Assembly: GCF_034702125.1 (NCBI RefSeq)
Contig: NC_085861.1
Location: 55,849,363-55,913,362 of the forward strand
DNA: 64,000 nucleotides
Direction: 5' to 3'
DNA from: Engraulis encrasicolus
Taxonomy: Eukaryota; Chordata; Actinopteri; Clupeiformes; Engraulidae
This document shows, one piece after another, positions 47,205 to 57,459 of this stretch (position 1 is the first letter of the stretch; each line of letters starts with the position of its first letter). Below the pieces are notes generated by a model, which had not been told where the DNA came from, made no database searches, and saw only the letters and a program-made list of their open reading frames with translations. Both the position numbers and the translations under genes were made by a program.

Positions 47205-47232
47205 GCGCGCAATGGCCGGCGCGCAATGGCCG
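47205..47232. repeat. 14-bp perfect tandem duplication at the DIRS gag/pol overlap
   Basis: GCGCGCAATGGCCG occurs twice back to back. Because 14 is not a multiple of three, it shifts the reading frame of the DIRS pol N-terminus. Confidence 0.85.
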
Positions 47233-47269
47233 GCCCGACACCGTGAAGGCTGGTAGGGCAGCCTTGTAC

Positions 47270-48541
47270 CTAGGCTGACTTCTTTTTCTTGGGCATCGGG
47301 CGGCCACGTCCTCGTCCGGCGCCCGCATCCAGTTGGATGGTGGGGCGGCGTGCCCATGCACTGTGAACCACCGTCGGCTGTGGAGGTGGCTGAGCAGGGC
47401 GGGTCACCGGTATGGTTCGTCTAGCCGTGTGCCACTGGCGGGAGGGTCCGGCAGTAGTCGAAGGCTGGGTAGGAGGTGGGTTTTGTACGCCCGGGTTTCG
47501 GGTGGGTACTGAAGGAGCCAGTTTGCGGGGAAGACAGTAGCCAAAGGCTTCGTTCTCCTTCTTTGACTCGCACCGCGACTGCATTGCCTGCACAGCAGAA
47601 CCGAATTGGTTAGAACAACGTGTGGTCCTCATAACGAAGTCCATTGCCGTTCGAATCTCGGTCCATAGTTCCTTCACTGGCTTGTCCTCGTTGATAGCGG
47701 CACCCACTTCTGCCTGTAGCTCCGCCACGTACGCTAAGAGCAGCAACACCGTGTTCTGAGCGCGCGCAGCCTGTCCAAGGACTTTAAACGTTTTCTCCAA
47801 TTGCTGGGAGGAAAACTTTGGCTGCTTGTGAGGCAGTTGTGCAGAGGCTGACAAACCCGTGTTGGAGTTGGGGGATAGATAAGAGGCTACGGACTGTTCC
47901 ACTTTGGGGCAGTCAGATAGTCCCCTCTCTGTCGCTCCCTCCATCTCAGAAAAAGAACCGAAACCACCGATAACCACTCCAACCATTCCAAGTTCTAGTC
48001 ACATCATCCAGGCAGTCCTTAAACGGTGGGACTGAACCCTTGGGTGCCGGTGCGAGCGGGGGCAGGAAATTACAGTCGAGCCTGTTGCTAGCCCATACCG
48101 GTGGCGGTTGTGGCCAAACGAGTCCGAGGCGCTGGGCGGCGCGTTGGCAGGTTTCCAGGAATAATTTCCCCGCTGACGTCTGCTGTTCGGCAGACGTTGG
48201 CTCCTCGCAGACTAAAGTAGTGACGGAGGCAGGGGGGTGACTTGGGTGAAGGGGAGAAGTGATTCGCCGTCCCCACACTCCATATTAGTCTGTCCTTCTG
48301 TGAAGGAGCAGTCCTCCACACCAGCAACCGACCCGGGGGCGGGGGGCAGTAGGCTCCAGTGACCCGTTGTCTCGTCGCCAGTAGGGGGTCGGAGTGTGGT
48401 TGGGGCTCCAGTGGTAGCCCGAAGCATTCGAAGCGCTGCTGTAGTTATGGCTTTCAGGCCGACCAGAACGGAGCCGGTGTCGGTGCTCGCACCAGTTACG
48501 TTCGGCACTAAAGTGTTTGTCTGCGAACCGCCGGTGTTCAT
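47270..48541 (-). pseudogene. DIRS gag-like ORF, frameshifted
   Basis: Three overlapping open frames on the minus strand (48212-48541, 47946-48278, 47270-47986) make up one ancestral ORF with frame changes near 48240 and 47960. Readable blocks are GSVPPFKDCLDDVTRTWN, QSVASYLSPNSN, and a helical stretch LGQAARAQNTVLLLLAYVAE. The arrangement (a TRTWN block, then a PPxEQSVASYL-like block, then AAxAQNT.LLLAY) resembles gag of vertebrate DIRS elements as I know them. The C-terminus is basic (GRGRGRPMPKKKK). It overlaps the start of the pol region. Confidence 0.65.
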
Positions 48542-48861
48542 ACCGGGCTCTGAACTTTTTCCGCACGTGACTGTGTTACCCGGATGAACCTGCTGACGAC
48601 CACGCTGTCGTCACGGTTCGCAGAGAAAAACCTAGTATTTTGCGGTTCGCATTGCGAACCAATTTTCTGGTTCGCGAACGCAAATATCTGTGGCGTGAAC
48701 ACGACGGTCGGTTCGCGATTAGGTGCTGGGACGGGCTCCAGCACGGTTCTCAGTTGGCCTGAATGCGCTAAGTGAGAACCGAGAACAGTCCGTGCATCCC
48801 CGTGGGTTCTCCAGGGCCTCGCAGGCATGCTGGAGACACAGGCAGTTAACACAGGCCGGGT

Positions 48862-49625
48862 GATGTTCAAGTTCAAGTGTATTTAGCCATATCAGCAGTA
48901 TAAAAATACAGTTATTAGGAATGTTACTTGGTGTGCTCACACAACAACACAACAAAAGACACTAAACTGGGGGGGGGGAAGAAAAACAGGGGGGTACATA
49001 AACAAATAAACAGGGAATGGCATACAAAACATTGAAGACGTAGAAAAGTGCAATGGAATATTTAAAGTGCATGGTATGTACAGAACAGTAGTAGCATTGT
49101 GCAAAGTAACAAAGGAGGTAGGAAGGCCAGGTAGTGGAGAAGCTGTAAAGTGCTAGTGCGGATGGCTTGTGGGTAGGTACTGTCCCTAGAGCGTGTGGTG
49201 TTGCTTGGGATACTGCGGTACCTTTTCCCTGAAGGCAAGAGTGTGAATAGGTGGTGTGCTGGGTGTGTAGGGTCAGAGGTGATGTTTTTGGCTTTCCTAG
49301 CAAGTCTGGTGTTGTAGAGTGAGGCTAAAGTGGGAAGACTGCGGCCAATGATTTTGGAGGCCCTGCGTACCACCCTCTCCAGATGTTGCTTTTCTTGGCT
49401 GGTGGAGCTACCATACCACACCAAGATGGAGAAGGTGAGCACGCTTTCAATGGTGGCACTGTAAAAGTGGATCATGCCTGCTTGGCTGACTCTGGTGTTC
49501 AGATTCCATGACAGGGACTGATGGATGGTGGTGCCTAGGAAACGGAAGGAGTCTACCCACTCCACTACCAGGCCATTAATGCAGATGGGGGTGTGCTGGC
49601 CTGCGCTTCCTTGGAGGTCTTTGGA
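48862..49625 (-). mobile_element. 5'-truncated jockey-group LINE inserted in the DIRS 5' region
   Basis: The minus strand encodes the C-terminal part of a LINE ORF2: INGLVVEWVDSFRFLGTTI, SAGMIHFYSATIESVLTF-like and ERVVRRASKIIGRSLP, then AHHLFTLLPSGKRYRSI. A short 3' UTR ends in a TTGAACTTGAAC tail at about 48862. The 5' boundary near 49625 is approximate. Confidence 0.8.
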
Positions 49626-50023
49626 GTCGATGAAATGACCGCACAAGTTCGGGCATGGGTGCCGTTTTGGGCGCAATGCGCGATGCGGAGTGCATGGCGA
49701 GTCCGTCCAAAAAATAAAAATGGGTAGCAAGCTTGTGCGGCTGTCCGAACGAAAAACGGTATGAAGAAAAGTGAAGCAGGCAGGTGGCGAGCCTCGGCGG
49801 CCAAATGCTAGCAGGTGTCTTAGCAGGGAGGTTTGCAAGCTAATGCGGCGAATACTCACCTCACGAAAAAATATTATTTTTCTTTCTTTCTTTTTCTTTT
49901 TTCTCTCAATACCTTGACGTTAAATGGCAAGAAAGGTCTTCTTGCAAGCAAACTACCTGTTGAGTCAGGGTATAGTCGAGAAAGTTGCGGTGTAGTACTC
50001 TTCCGAAGGCTTGTTGGCGAGTC

Positions 50024-50204
50024 TTGAAGAGCTAAAATGTGAAGATGAGCGAGCTGTCACGGTTCATATAGGAGGCGGGCGCCTATGAGTGACAGCTCAA
50101 CTCAGCCAATAGGCGAGTTTAAAAAGGCTTCAAGAGCGGTAGCGCGTGGGCGCTGAACCCCATAGAGTCACAGTCTGTGTCCAACAATTCGACCGAAAGA
50201 GAAA
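50024..50204. repeat. Right inverted terminal repeat of the DIRS element
   Basis: From AAATGTGAAGATGAGCGAGC through GAGGCGGGCGCCTATGAGTG to CCATAGAGTCACAGTCTGTG, it is the reverse complement of the left repeat. Its outer end (GACCGAAAGAGAA) pairs with the second half of the internal complementary region, which places the terminus near 50204. Confidence 0.85.
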
Positions 50205-50707
50205 CAGTGCAGCCATACACTCTGGGAAAAGTCTTTGTGAACAGAACTGTCGCAAACTCCACAACATTCGAGTCCAGAGGGGTCAGCCTAGTTCGGAAGG
50301 TTAGGGTTAGGCCTGCCAATTTTTATGGGTAGGATATATACATATAGGTCTATTACTACATATAGGCCTAGTGTGTGTGTGTGTGTAGTTCGTCAGTCAA
50401 CACAAAACTGCAGAAACACCAAACTGCGGGCACATTTTAAACATTTTAAGTGCATAAGAGCAGTTTCACAGTCATTCTCAGGAGACTCGCATATCTCTGA
50501 CGGAAAGAAATTTTGCTCTGGAGTGCATGAAAATGTGTAAATCGTTTACAACACTTGGTGTATTTCTTCTTCCTGTCAGCTGTTTTGCTACAGAAAAAAT
50601 GAGTCTGACACAAGTGAAGAACAGGACATGGTGTGGCGTACCTCAGTGTTCAGACAGCAAGTAAAAGCAGTCATATTTATCAGCCACACCTCCACACTTA
50701 ATCATAC

Positions 50708-50983
50708 CGCCATTCCGACACCACGTAACTCTTGTGGGGAGCTGTCCACACGCGAGTCTACACCTAAAGGTGTGCCCGGAGCTGTCCACGTGCGTGGTTC
50801 TGAAATATGTGTTTGCTCCGAGTGGCGCAAGCTTACACCTTCAACGGGTGTGTCCGAAGCTGTCCACGTGCGTGGTGCTGAAATCTGCGTTTGCTCCGAG
50901 TGACACACGGAGATGGAAAAATCGATACCGCCATTCAGACAATTGAATGTCAATGTCGGAATGGCGATATGTCGGAATGGCGG
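50708..50983. mobile_element. MITE with perfect 16-18 bp terminal repeats, TA flanked
   Basis: CATACCGCCATTCCGACA (50703-50720) and TGTCGGAATGGCGGTATG (50970-50987) are exact complements. If the TA pairs are the target, the element starts CCGCC and would be Tc1/mariner-like. It contains an imperfect tandem duplication of about 72 bp (50762-50904, GAGCTGTCCACGTGCGTGG). Confidence 0.7.
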
Positions 50984-51118
50984 TATGTAAACCATCACAA
51001 ATATGCTGGCCGAACGGCAGGACCCATCTAACCTGGTTTTTACCAGACCACATTAATTATTTCGTAATTCATTTTCGGTCAGGATCCTTGATGCTCTGGA
51101 GTGCTTGGGTGTGAGGAG

Positions 51119-51487
51119 TAGGGCTGGGTATCGCATCCATGTTCCTGTATCGATTCCATTCCGATTCTTAGGGCGTTGAATCGATTAATCACGATTCAAT
51201 TCGATTCATTCCGAATCGATTCAATCCATTCCCTTCTTGGTGCAAGGATTTCCCCGAAAAGATGCTGTTGCCTATTTTTATATAAAAATGTCAAAGGGCT
51301 GTGGCTTGACAGTGTAAACAGATTGCTAATTTGTAATAAGTAGGCCTAGGCCTAATTGACTAATACCTACTGGTTATTTTCCATAGACCTAAATTAAACA
51401 AAAAGAAAAAGAACAAAAAAAAAAACGATTTTGTGCCCTGTGAATCGATTATGTGAATTTTCAATGAAATTATTTAACCCAGCCCTG
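51119..51487. mobile_element. hAT-type MITE with target duplication GTGAGGAG
   Basis: TAGGGCTGGG and CCCAGCCCTG are terminal repeats. GTGAGGAG flanks both ends exactly (51111-51118 and 51488-51495). The body is full of AATCGATT words. Confidence 0.88.
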
Positions 51488-51932
51488 GTGAGGAGTGAGC
51501 TCAGCTGGTTTGAAAAGAGTGGACCAATCGCTGACAGAGAAGCGTATGTGACGGAGGTGTTAATCACGATTCAATTCGATTCATTCCGAATCGATTCAAT
51601 CCATTCCCTTCTTGGTGCAAGGATTTCCCCGAAAAGATGCTGTTGCCTATTTTTATATAAAAATGTCAAAGGGCTGTGGCTTGACAGTGTAAACAGATTG
51701 CTAATTTGTAATAAGTAGGCCTAGGCCTAATTGACTAATACCTACTGGTTATTTTCCATAGACCTAAATTAAACAAAAAGAAAAAGAACAAAAAAAAAAC
51801 GATTTTGTGCCCTGTGAATCGATTATGTGAATTTTCAATGAAATTATTTACCCAGCCCTGGTGAGGAGTGAGCTCAGCTGGTTTGAAAAGAGTGGACCAA
51901 TCGCTGACAGAGAAGCGTATGTGACGGAGGTG
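51185..51932. repeat. 375-bp tandem duplication covering a MITE edge and its flank
   Basis: 51185-51559 and 51560-51932 are nearly identical, differing by single-base changes in an A run and at TTTAACCC/TTTACCC. The unit holds most of the hAT MITE plus 72 bp of flank ending GTGACGGAGGTG. It is therefore later than the MITE insertion. Confidence 0.9.
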
Positions 51933-51939
51933 TTCCTGC

Positions 51940-52500
51940 ACAGTTCGTCCCCCTCAGGGCGCAAACCTGCCACCTCGTCAACTACATCAGTTCGGCAATG
52001 GGAGTCACAGTACGAGCGCGCTGAGCTCAAGGGCCGGTCCGATAGTCCAATGCTACCGCACTGTATAGAGGCTTCGGGAGGGAGGTTTATTAGCGTTCTA
52101 AGCCAAACTCTGCTAGTTAGGCCTGGGGGACGCCCAGAAAGCCGACAATGGATGCGCCTTATGACCCAACCAAAGGTCTTTTCGGCCCGGCTCTCACCAG
52201 GATGAAAGAAGCGTCCTTTCAACGCAAGCAAGAGGACAAAGCCTTCAGCCTCTTTCCCGCCCCCTGCCACCCCAGCAGACCTTTGCCATGCCATGGAGAG
52301 GCAGACCACCCATGGGGAGAGGCCAACGCACAAGGTGGCCAGGGCAGGGCCAGGGGCCCTAACCCAGGACAGTGGCCCAAACCCTTGCTCGCCACGGCGG
52401 CAGCAAGAAACCACCACCAGCCATCCCAGAACAAGAGCCAGAAGCCCTGACAGTTCTGGCCCACTCTCTCCCACCTCCCCTCCTGCTCCAAAGAGGGGGA
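51940..52500 (+). pseudogene. Possible DIRS-type gag remnant, plus strand
   Basis: The frame around 52148 reads DAPYDPTKGLFGPALTRMKE and then a Q/K-rich and a Pro/Gly/Arg-rich tail. This recalls the LDAPVSxxGLFG block near the end of vertebrate DIRS gag proteins. The upstream part has no continuous frame. The match is a memory-based resemblance of one motif, so confidence is limited. Confidence 0.4.
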
Positions 52501-52888
52501 GAATGGAGGAAATGTTTCAAGGGGGCCCTCCGTTTGTTCCCCTTGTTCCTCATGTTCAGTGTCATCAAGCTCATGTTCCCTCTTTAAAAAATATAAGTTC
52601 CAAATTCGCACCCAGACCGCGGGCCAAGGGCGAATGTCCAAATAAATTTGAAAAAAAACTACACCTCAAAAAAGACACACGGCGTCCACAAAAAAGGTGA
52701 AGAACCAAAAATGCTCAGAAAATGGGTACCTCCAACTCCACTAGGGGGAGCCAACATACCATTAACCTGATTAACTGTGAGCCCAGGCTCCCAGATGTGC
52801 GTGACGTCATCAATACGTGCACTGGCCGAGCCAGCCACGTCATCACCCAGCAACACAATAGGCTCCTTCACAGCACAGAGGAGCCAGT

Positions 52889-53026
52889 GGGTGCGTTCAA
52901 ATAAGCGACCTTGCGTCCTCCACTTGTGCTTGTGGCCTCGTACCAGGAAGTAGGGATGGGGCCAGAAGGCGGGGCGAGGCCATAAGCACAAGTGAAGGAC
53001 ACAAGGTAGCATATTGGAATGCACCC
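52889..53026. mobile_element. MITE (GGTGCGTTCC family), short copy
   Basis: It starts GGTGCGTTCAAATAAGCGACC and ends GCATATTGGAATGCACC, with the inner arms CTCCACTTGTGCTTGTGGCC and GGCCATAAGCACAAGTGAAGG. It belongs to the same family as 30053-30358. Confidence 0.75.
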
Positions 53027-53067
53027 AGTGGCTGTCAGTTACGTCTCACCCATGGGTTTTAGCTACT

Positions 53068-53613
53068 GTAAAGCCGGGCATACACTGTGCGATATTTTCA
53101 CTCGTGAATCTTAAGCTTCTGCTCACACTGCACGATGGAATTGCACTGTTTAAAAGTTCACAACTCACGACTCACGTCCTCACACTACACGAGCCGACAG
53201 TCGGATGCGAGCGAAATGCTTCCACCATACGACGCGACAGGCATGTTTCCCCGTCTGCAGAGTAGGGAACATGCGCACCTGAGGTGGAAATGAGGTGCGC
53301 TCAACAGCGAATCGCACGGCCCTATTAATTTGTGCATGTGAAGTGTCAAATCGGGTCGTAGCACTGCTTTAACTGTGCGATTTACGCACGAGCCACGACC
53401 AGAATTTCAAACCGTTTTGATTTTCTTGCGAGCCTGCGATTGCACGATCGTGAGGCGAAATCGCTTGTCGTTACCCCATGTACACTGCACGATGCGAGAC
53501 TCACGATTGACCTGCGATTGAGCAAGAAATCGGCCCGACTCTCAAAAAGTCGTGCGAGTGCCAAATCGGGGTAAAATCGGGACAAAAGTCGCACAGTGTA
53601 AGCCCAGCTTTAC
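53068..53613. mobile_element. 546-bp inverted-repeat MITE
   Basis: GTAAAGCCGGGCATACACTG at the left and CAGTGTAAGCCCAGCTTTAC at the right are imperfect complements. The inside is rich in CACGA/TCGTG words and has no coding capacity. The target duplication is unclear (a 3-bp one is possible). Confidence 0.75.
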
Positions 53614-53839
53614 ACGGGGTTACAGGCAACAGTTCGACAAAAAACCACTCAGGTTCAGTGGAGTACTAATGTCAATAGCCAACGGAGATTCCGCTCGAGT
53701 TTTAAACGAAAAGATAAGAGTCTCTTTTTCAGAAACGAGCGATTAGAATAATACCGAAAGTAGAACGCTACCAGGGCTTATATGGATCCCCACCTGTTGG
53801 TCTGTCAGCGGGCTGCTGCTAGATAGTTGCTGGAAGGAA

Positions 53840-54535
53840 CAGTGTTGCCAAAAAAATCAGCCAAAGTCGCTATTGGCTCGCTGAAAAGTGGTTCGAAGTC
53901 GCTAGATGACGTCATGACGTCACGCACGACACGCTGATCCCTGGGAAACGTGCCCACATGCCCAACGTGCCAATTTAGCTACTTTTTGAGGTCCCTGGCG
54001 ACTAAAAACACCATCTAGCGACTTAAGCGACTTTTTGGTGCATCTGGCGACTTTTTAAAATTAGCATTTTCAATTACAAAATCATTGTTATTAAACATAA
54101 CTCTGCGCCGCCGTCAGAACAGTAGCTACAGTGGGCACGATTTCTAGAGATCAGCGTATCGTGTGTGACGATGTGACGTCATACATAACGTCATGACGTC
54201 ATCTAGAGACTTTTCAGCAAGCCAATAGCGACTTTGGTTGATTTTTGTTGTTGTTGCAAAACTGCACGTGCCTTTGTTCACAGTAGAAATGGGCAGTGCT
54301 AGCTACCGTTTGGAGATCAGAGCTAATCTGCAGCCCTGCTTAACCACGGGGGATGCTTATGGCGGCGGCGCAGAGTTACAATTGTGTTGAAAAACTATAA
54401 TTTTGCTTTAAAAAATGTGTGCATTTTTAAAAAGTCGCCAGATGCACCAAAAAGTCGCTAGATGAGGTTTTTAGTCACCAGGGACGTCAAAAAGTTGCCA
54501 AATCTAGTGTCAAGGTCGCTAAATTGGCAACACTG
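53840..54535. mobile_element. 696-bp palindromic hAT-type element
   Basis: CAGTGTTGCCAA and TTGGCAACACTG are perfect terminal repeats. The flanks GGAAGGAA and GTGAGGAA match at six of eight positions. Much of the two halves is inverted: AGTCGCTA, GACGTCATGACGTCA and GGTGCATCTGGCGACTTTTT recur on both sides. Confidence 0.8.
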
Positions 54536-55124
54536 GTGAGGAACTGAAAAACACTGGTGTCTGATGTCCTTTTTCTCTGATTTTCTTATTTTGTGTTAAA
54601 GAGAAAGTGAGGTTTCTCTGGATATTTCTCAAAGCCTAGTGTTCTAACCTTGTAACCAGTAATACCCATTTTCACGTCATCGCGACTGGCCAAGTACAAG
54701 AACCCCAGAGAAACATGCATCTTGATTCGGTAGCATGTAATTTTTCCGACCTCTCTTTAGTACGATGCGTCAATATTCCGAAAATTTCCCATTGATCCTA
54801 TAGCCCACTAACTCGAAATAATTAAATTAAACCCTTTGCTCCGACAGCTCAATGTTCCGACCAATGGCTGTTTGGGGTTGGTCATCATCCCAGGTCGTAT
54901 GTCCTGCTTTTCCCGGTGCCAAGTAGGCCTAGACTTCAGCTGCATGCGCTGCCACGGGCACATAGATGCCGTCTGAGTCTGTCTTGCTGTGCCCTTACCA
55001 AAACCACCCCTAAACATAACCTGTCATTAATTGTTAATAAATTCTCTGCATTTATACATGTATTATTGAAAATATACAATGTGATAAAAGTGTAACCTTT
55101 AGTTAGAGTTTTATACTATGTTAT

Positions 55125-55140
55125 TCTCTCTCTGTCTCTT

Positions 55141-55184
<44 letters not shown>
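55125..55184. repeat. (TC)n microsatellite
   Basis: Nearly pure TC from 55145 to 55184, preceded by imperfect units. Confidence 0.9.
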
Positions 55185-55186
<2 letters not shown>

Positions 55187-55368
55187 TTGCTCTGAGTTAT
55201 GTGACATCTCTGGTCCACAAGGAAAACATCTCTGCCTTGGTCGTCCTGTTTGGGGTACTAGTCTGTTGAACTATGACCTTGGATGTTTAGGCTGGTAAAA
55301 GCTATCCATCACAGGCCAGACGACACTAAGAGCCCATCACGGAACCAGGGGGAGACGAGACCATATAT

Positions 55369-55448
55369 GTTCCTCATATTATGTTTTACATATGCATGAT
55401 AGGAAAATGTTCCTCATATTATGTTTTACATATGCATGATAGGAAAAT
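55369..55448. repeat. Perfect 40-bp tandem duplication
   Basis: The unit starting GTTCCTCATATTATGTTTTA and ending ATAGGAAAAT occurs twice without a visible difference. Confidence 0.9.
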
Positions 55449-56674
55449 TACTTGTTAGAACGAGACAATAAAGGCTGGGCCAAAGCTGTTGCAGACTTGG
55501 GGCTTCATTGAATCTGTAACCATCTCTGTAAATGCAAGTACCCCAAGCTGCCTCAGATTTTAATGCTAATTCTGTTTCCTGTGTGGGTTTTCTTTCAGGT
55601 CAATTTGATAAGGTAATACAGTGAAATTGTTAAGGTGATATGTGAAATTATTCACATTAATGCAATGTTGCCAAGTTTTACAATTGTGCCATACCCAAAA
55701 CCATTCCTAACCCTAACCTGTCAGTAGGCTATTACAATGTTTCTAAGTTTTAAATTTGTGCCTTGACCAAAACTTTCCCTAAACCTAACCTGTCACAAAC
55801 AACAGCATGACCACTGCGCAGGCTTCAGAGATGATGGTGATCTAAAGCAGCTTTTGGTCAGAACATTGGTCTGTCGGGACAAAGGGTTTCATTTAATTGG
55901 TAAAAATTTATCTGAGACTATGTGCTGTAGGATCAATGGGAAATGTTCGGAACATTGACGCATCGGACCAATGGGGCGTCGGAAAAACGAGCAGACCCCT
56001 CTTGATTCGTAGCATTTTCCAAGGCAACACTTGATGCATCCTTGCCGAGTCAAAATACCCAGAATCCTTCACATCTCCACGCTCCCGCTAGGCTTTTTTC
56101 TATTACAGTTGTGGAAAGCCATGCATGTTTAAGTACAACATACGGTATATTGTTGTTTCCGAGCTTCAAATAATTCAACACAACTTGGTAATTGTTTGTG
56201 CCCATTGTGTTTCTGTTGCATTTCACAGCTTTTGACTACGGTTGTGCATTAATTGAGATCTGTTGAGAGCTGTATATTGAAAATAACACAGTAATTTTGT
56301 TGTGCTTTTTAAATATACCCACTACAGAAATACAGTCAACCGATTGTGTTTACAGTTTAAAATAAGTTGAAAACAAGTGTTTAGTGGCCAAAACGGAATT
56401 ACTGTGACGTTCACTTCAATGCTTCCAAGCATGTTCCATTCATAACCGTTTGAGGTATTGAAGAGGGTGTGTCACAGAAAGACTGCACCCGAGAATGGAG
56501 GCACGGGCGTAGGGTCCGGGTCCGCATCGGGTGCCAACTTCCTAAATCTCTGAAAATGACAAACGGGACAGTGAGTCAACAATGCCATTATGAATACCAG
56601 GGACATGAGCGGCAGTGAGAGTGAACTGGTGATAGGCGGCGGTCCAGACTAGGAGGTGAAACCGAGATCAGTGG

Positions 56675-56764
56675 GGGACTGCTCGATTTTCCGACGCACC
56701 ATTGGTCCGATGCGTCAATATTCAGAAAATTTCCCATTGATCCTACAACACTTAATCTTACAGA
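56675..56764. repeat. Left part of a second long-inverted-repeat element, split by the chromovirus
   Basis: GACTGCTCGATTTTCCGACG, ATTGGTCCGATGCGTCAATA and TTCCCATTGATCCTACA match the arm of the 54737 element. The continuation (TAAACCCTTTATCCCGACAG..., CATGCAGCTG, TTAGGTTTAGGG) resumes at 62524 after the retrotransposon. Confidence 0.7.
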
Positions 56765-56769
56765 CCTTT

Positions 56770-57443
56770 TGTTGTGATTTCGGGACATTGTTGTGATTTT
56801 GGGACAATTGTGACATCTAGTGGCCATTGTGGACTTGTTATTCTTCTTTGGTGGGCGTGTGATCTTGTTTGTTTTTGTTTTCATTGATCCATTTTGCCAT
56901 GTGCTATGTCTCCGCCCCTTGTTTTTGATTCGCTGCCTCTGCCACCTGAAGCCCATCTCTGCCTGCCTGATTGCAAGTTTGTTTGGTATTACTAGCTACC
57001 TGTTCCTTTGTTCTTCACTGAGTCTTTGCAGTGCTGCTTCGGTGAGTGACTGTGCAATCCTTGTTTAAAACTTTCTCATTTTGCTCTGTGGAATTTTTGC
57101 TCTGGACTATTTTTGATTTGAAGAACTTTTGCTTGAGGAGAATTACTTTAATGAGACACTATACTGAAGATATCTTTTGTTTTGGGATTATTGGAATTTT
57201 GGATTACCTGGACTTTGTGAACTTGCCATTTTGGATTTTGGAACTTTATTTTTATTTTTATTTTTTGCCCTTCATTATTGGACTTTTTCGTTGTGGAGCT
57301 TAACCTTTGAAAATCGTGGATTATGAATCTTCTGTGCTTTTGAACTTCATTAAAATTCCTGAACCTTTCGTTACATCTGCATCTGAGTCCAGTTCTTAGA
57401 TTAGTTGGGTATCAAACCCGGATTTTTCTTCACCGTTGTAACA
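56770..57443 (+). repeat. 5' LTR of the chromovirus
   Basis: 674 bp. It differs from the 3' LTR at position 8, in GGGACATTG versus GGGATATTG, and in GATCTTG versus GATCATG. A TATTAC box at 56987-56992 lies about 30 bp before the predicted RNA start at 57017. An AATAAA is not evident; TTCATTAAAATTCC near 57350 is the nearest poly(A)-like signal. Confidence 0.95.
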
Positions 57444-57444
57444 G

Positions 57445-57455
57445 AAAGACTCAGT
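57445..57455 (+). other. Self-priming primer site of the chromovirus
   Basis: AAAGACTCAGT, starting two bases after the LTR, is the exact complement of ACTGAGTCTTT in the LTR (57017-57027, and 62092-62102 in the 3' copy). An 11-nt match between primer site and RNA 5' end is the hallmark of Tf1-type self-priming (family knowledge). No tRNA-type TGG start is present here. Confidence 0.65.
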
Positions 57456-57459
57456 CATT

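Larger units (their letters stand above)
30001..50204 (-). mobile_element. Degenerate DIRS-type tyrosine-recombinase retrotransposon with nested insertions
   Basis: Read on the minus strand, the order is right inverted terminal repeat, gag-like ORF, RT/RNase H, tyrosine recombinase, internal complementary region and left inverted terminal repeat. This is the layout known for DIRS elements. About 20 kb is covered, but most of it is later insertions: an LTR element (34317-47164), a LINE tail (48862-49625), two MITEs in the recombinase gene and one in the left repeat. The coding genes change frame several times and the RT has lost a catalytic block, so the copy cannot be autonomous. The two half-elements join correctly once the LTR element and its 6-bp target duplication are set aside. 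Confidence 0.85.
54737..55999. mobile_element. 1.26-kb element with long inverted repeats, non-coding
   Basis: The left arm (TTTTTCCGACC, GATGCGTCAATATTCC, TTCCCATTGATCCTA) and right arm (TAGGATCAATGGGAA, TTGACGCATCGGACC, GTCGGAAAAACG) are inverted over about 70 bp. A second inner inverted pair contains CCTAACCTGTCA. TCTTGATTCG(G)TAGCAT flanks both sides. The middle holds a TC microsatellite, a 40-bp tandem duplication and what may be an old LTR piece (AATAAAGGCTGG, then CTTGGGGCTTCATTGAATC). Confidence 0.7.

Noticed and set aside
51848..52641. Overlapping 140-208 codon frames on the minus strand
   Set aside because: They are GC-rich frames with no recognisable motif; the only weak signal is a DIRS-gag-like block on the plus strand.
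56588..57303. Open frames in both LTRs (for example 56820-57068 and 57046-57303, repeated at 61895-62378)
   Set aside because: They are identical in the two LTRs simply because the LTRs are repeats; no protein domain is present.
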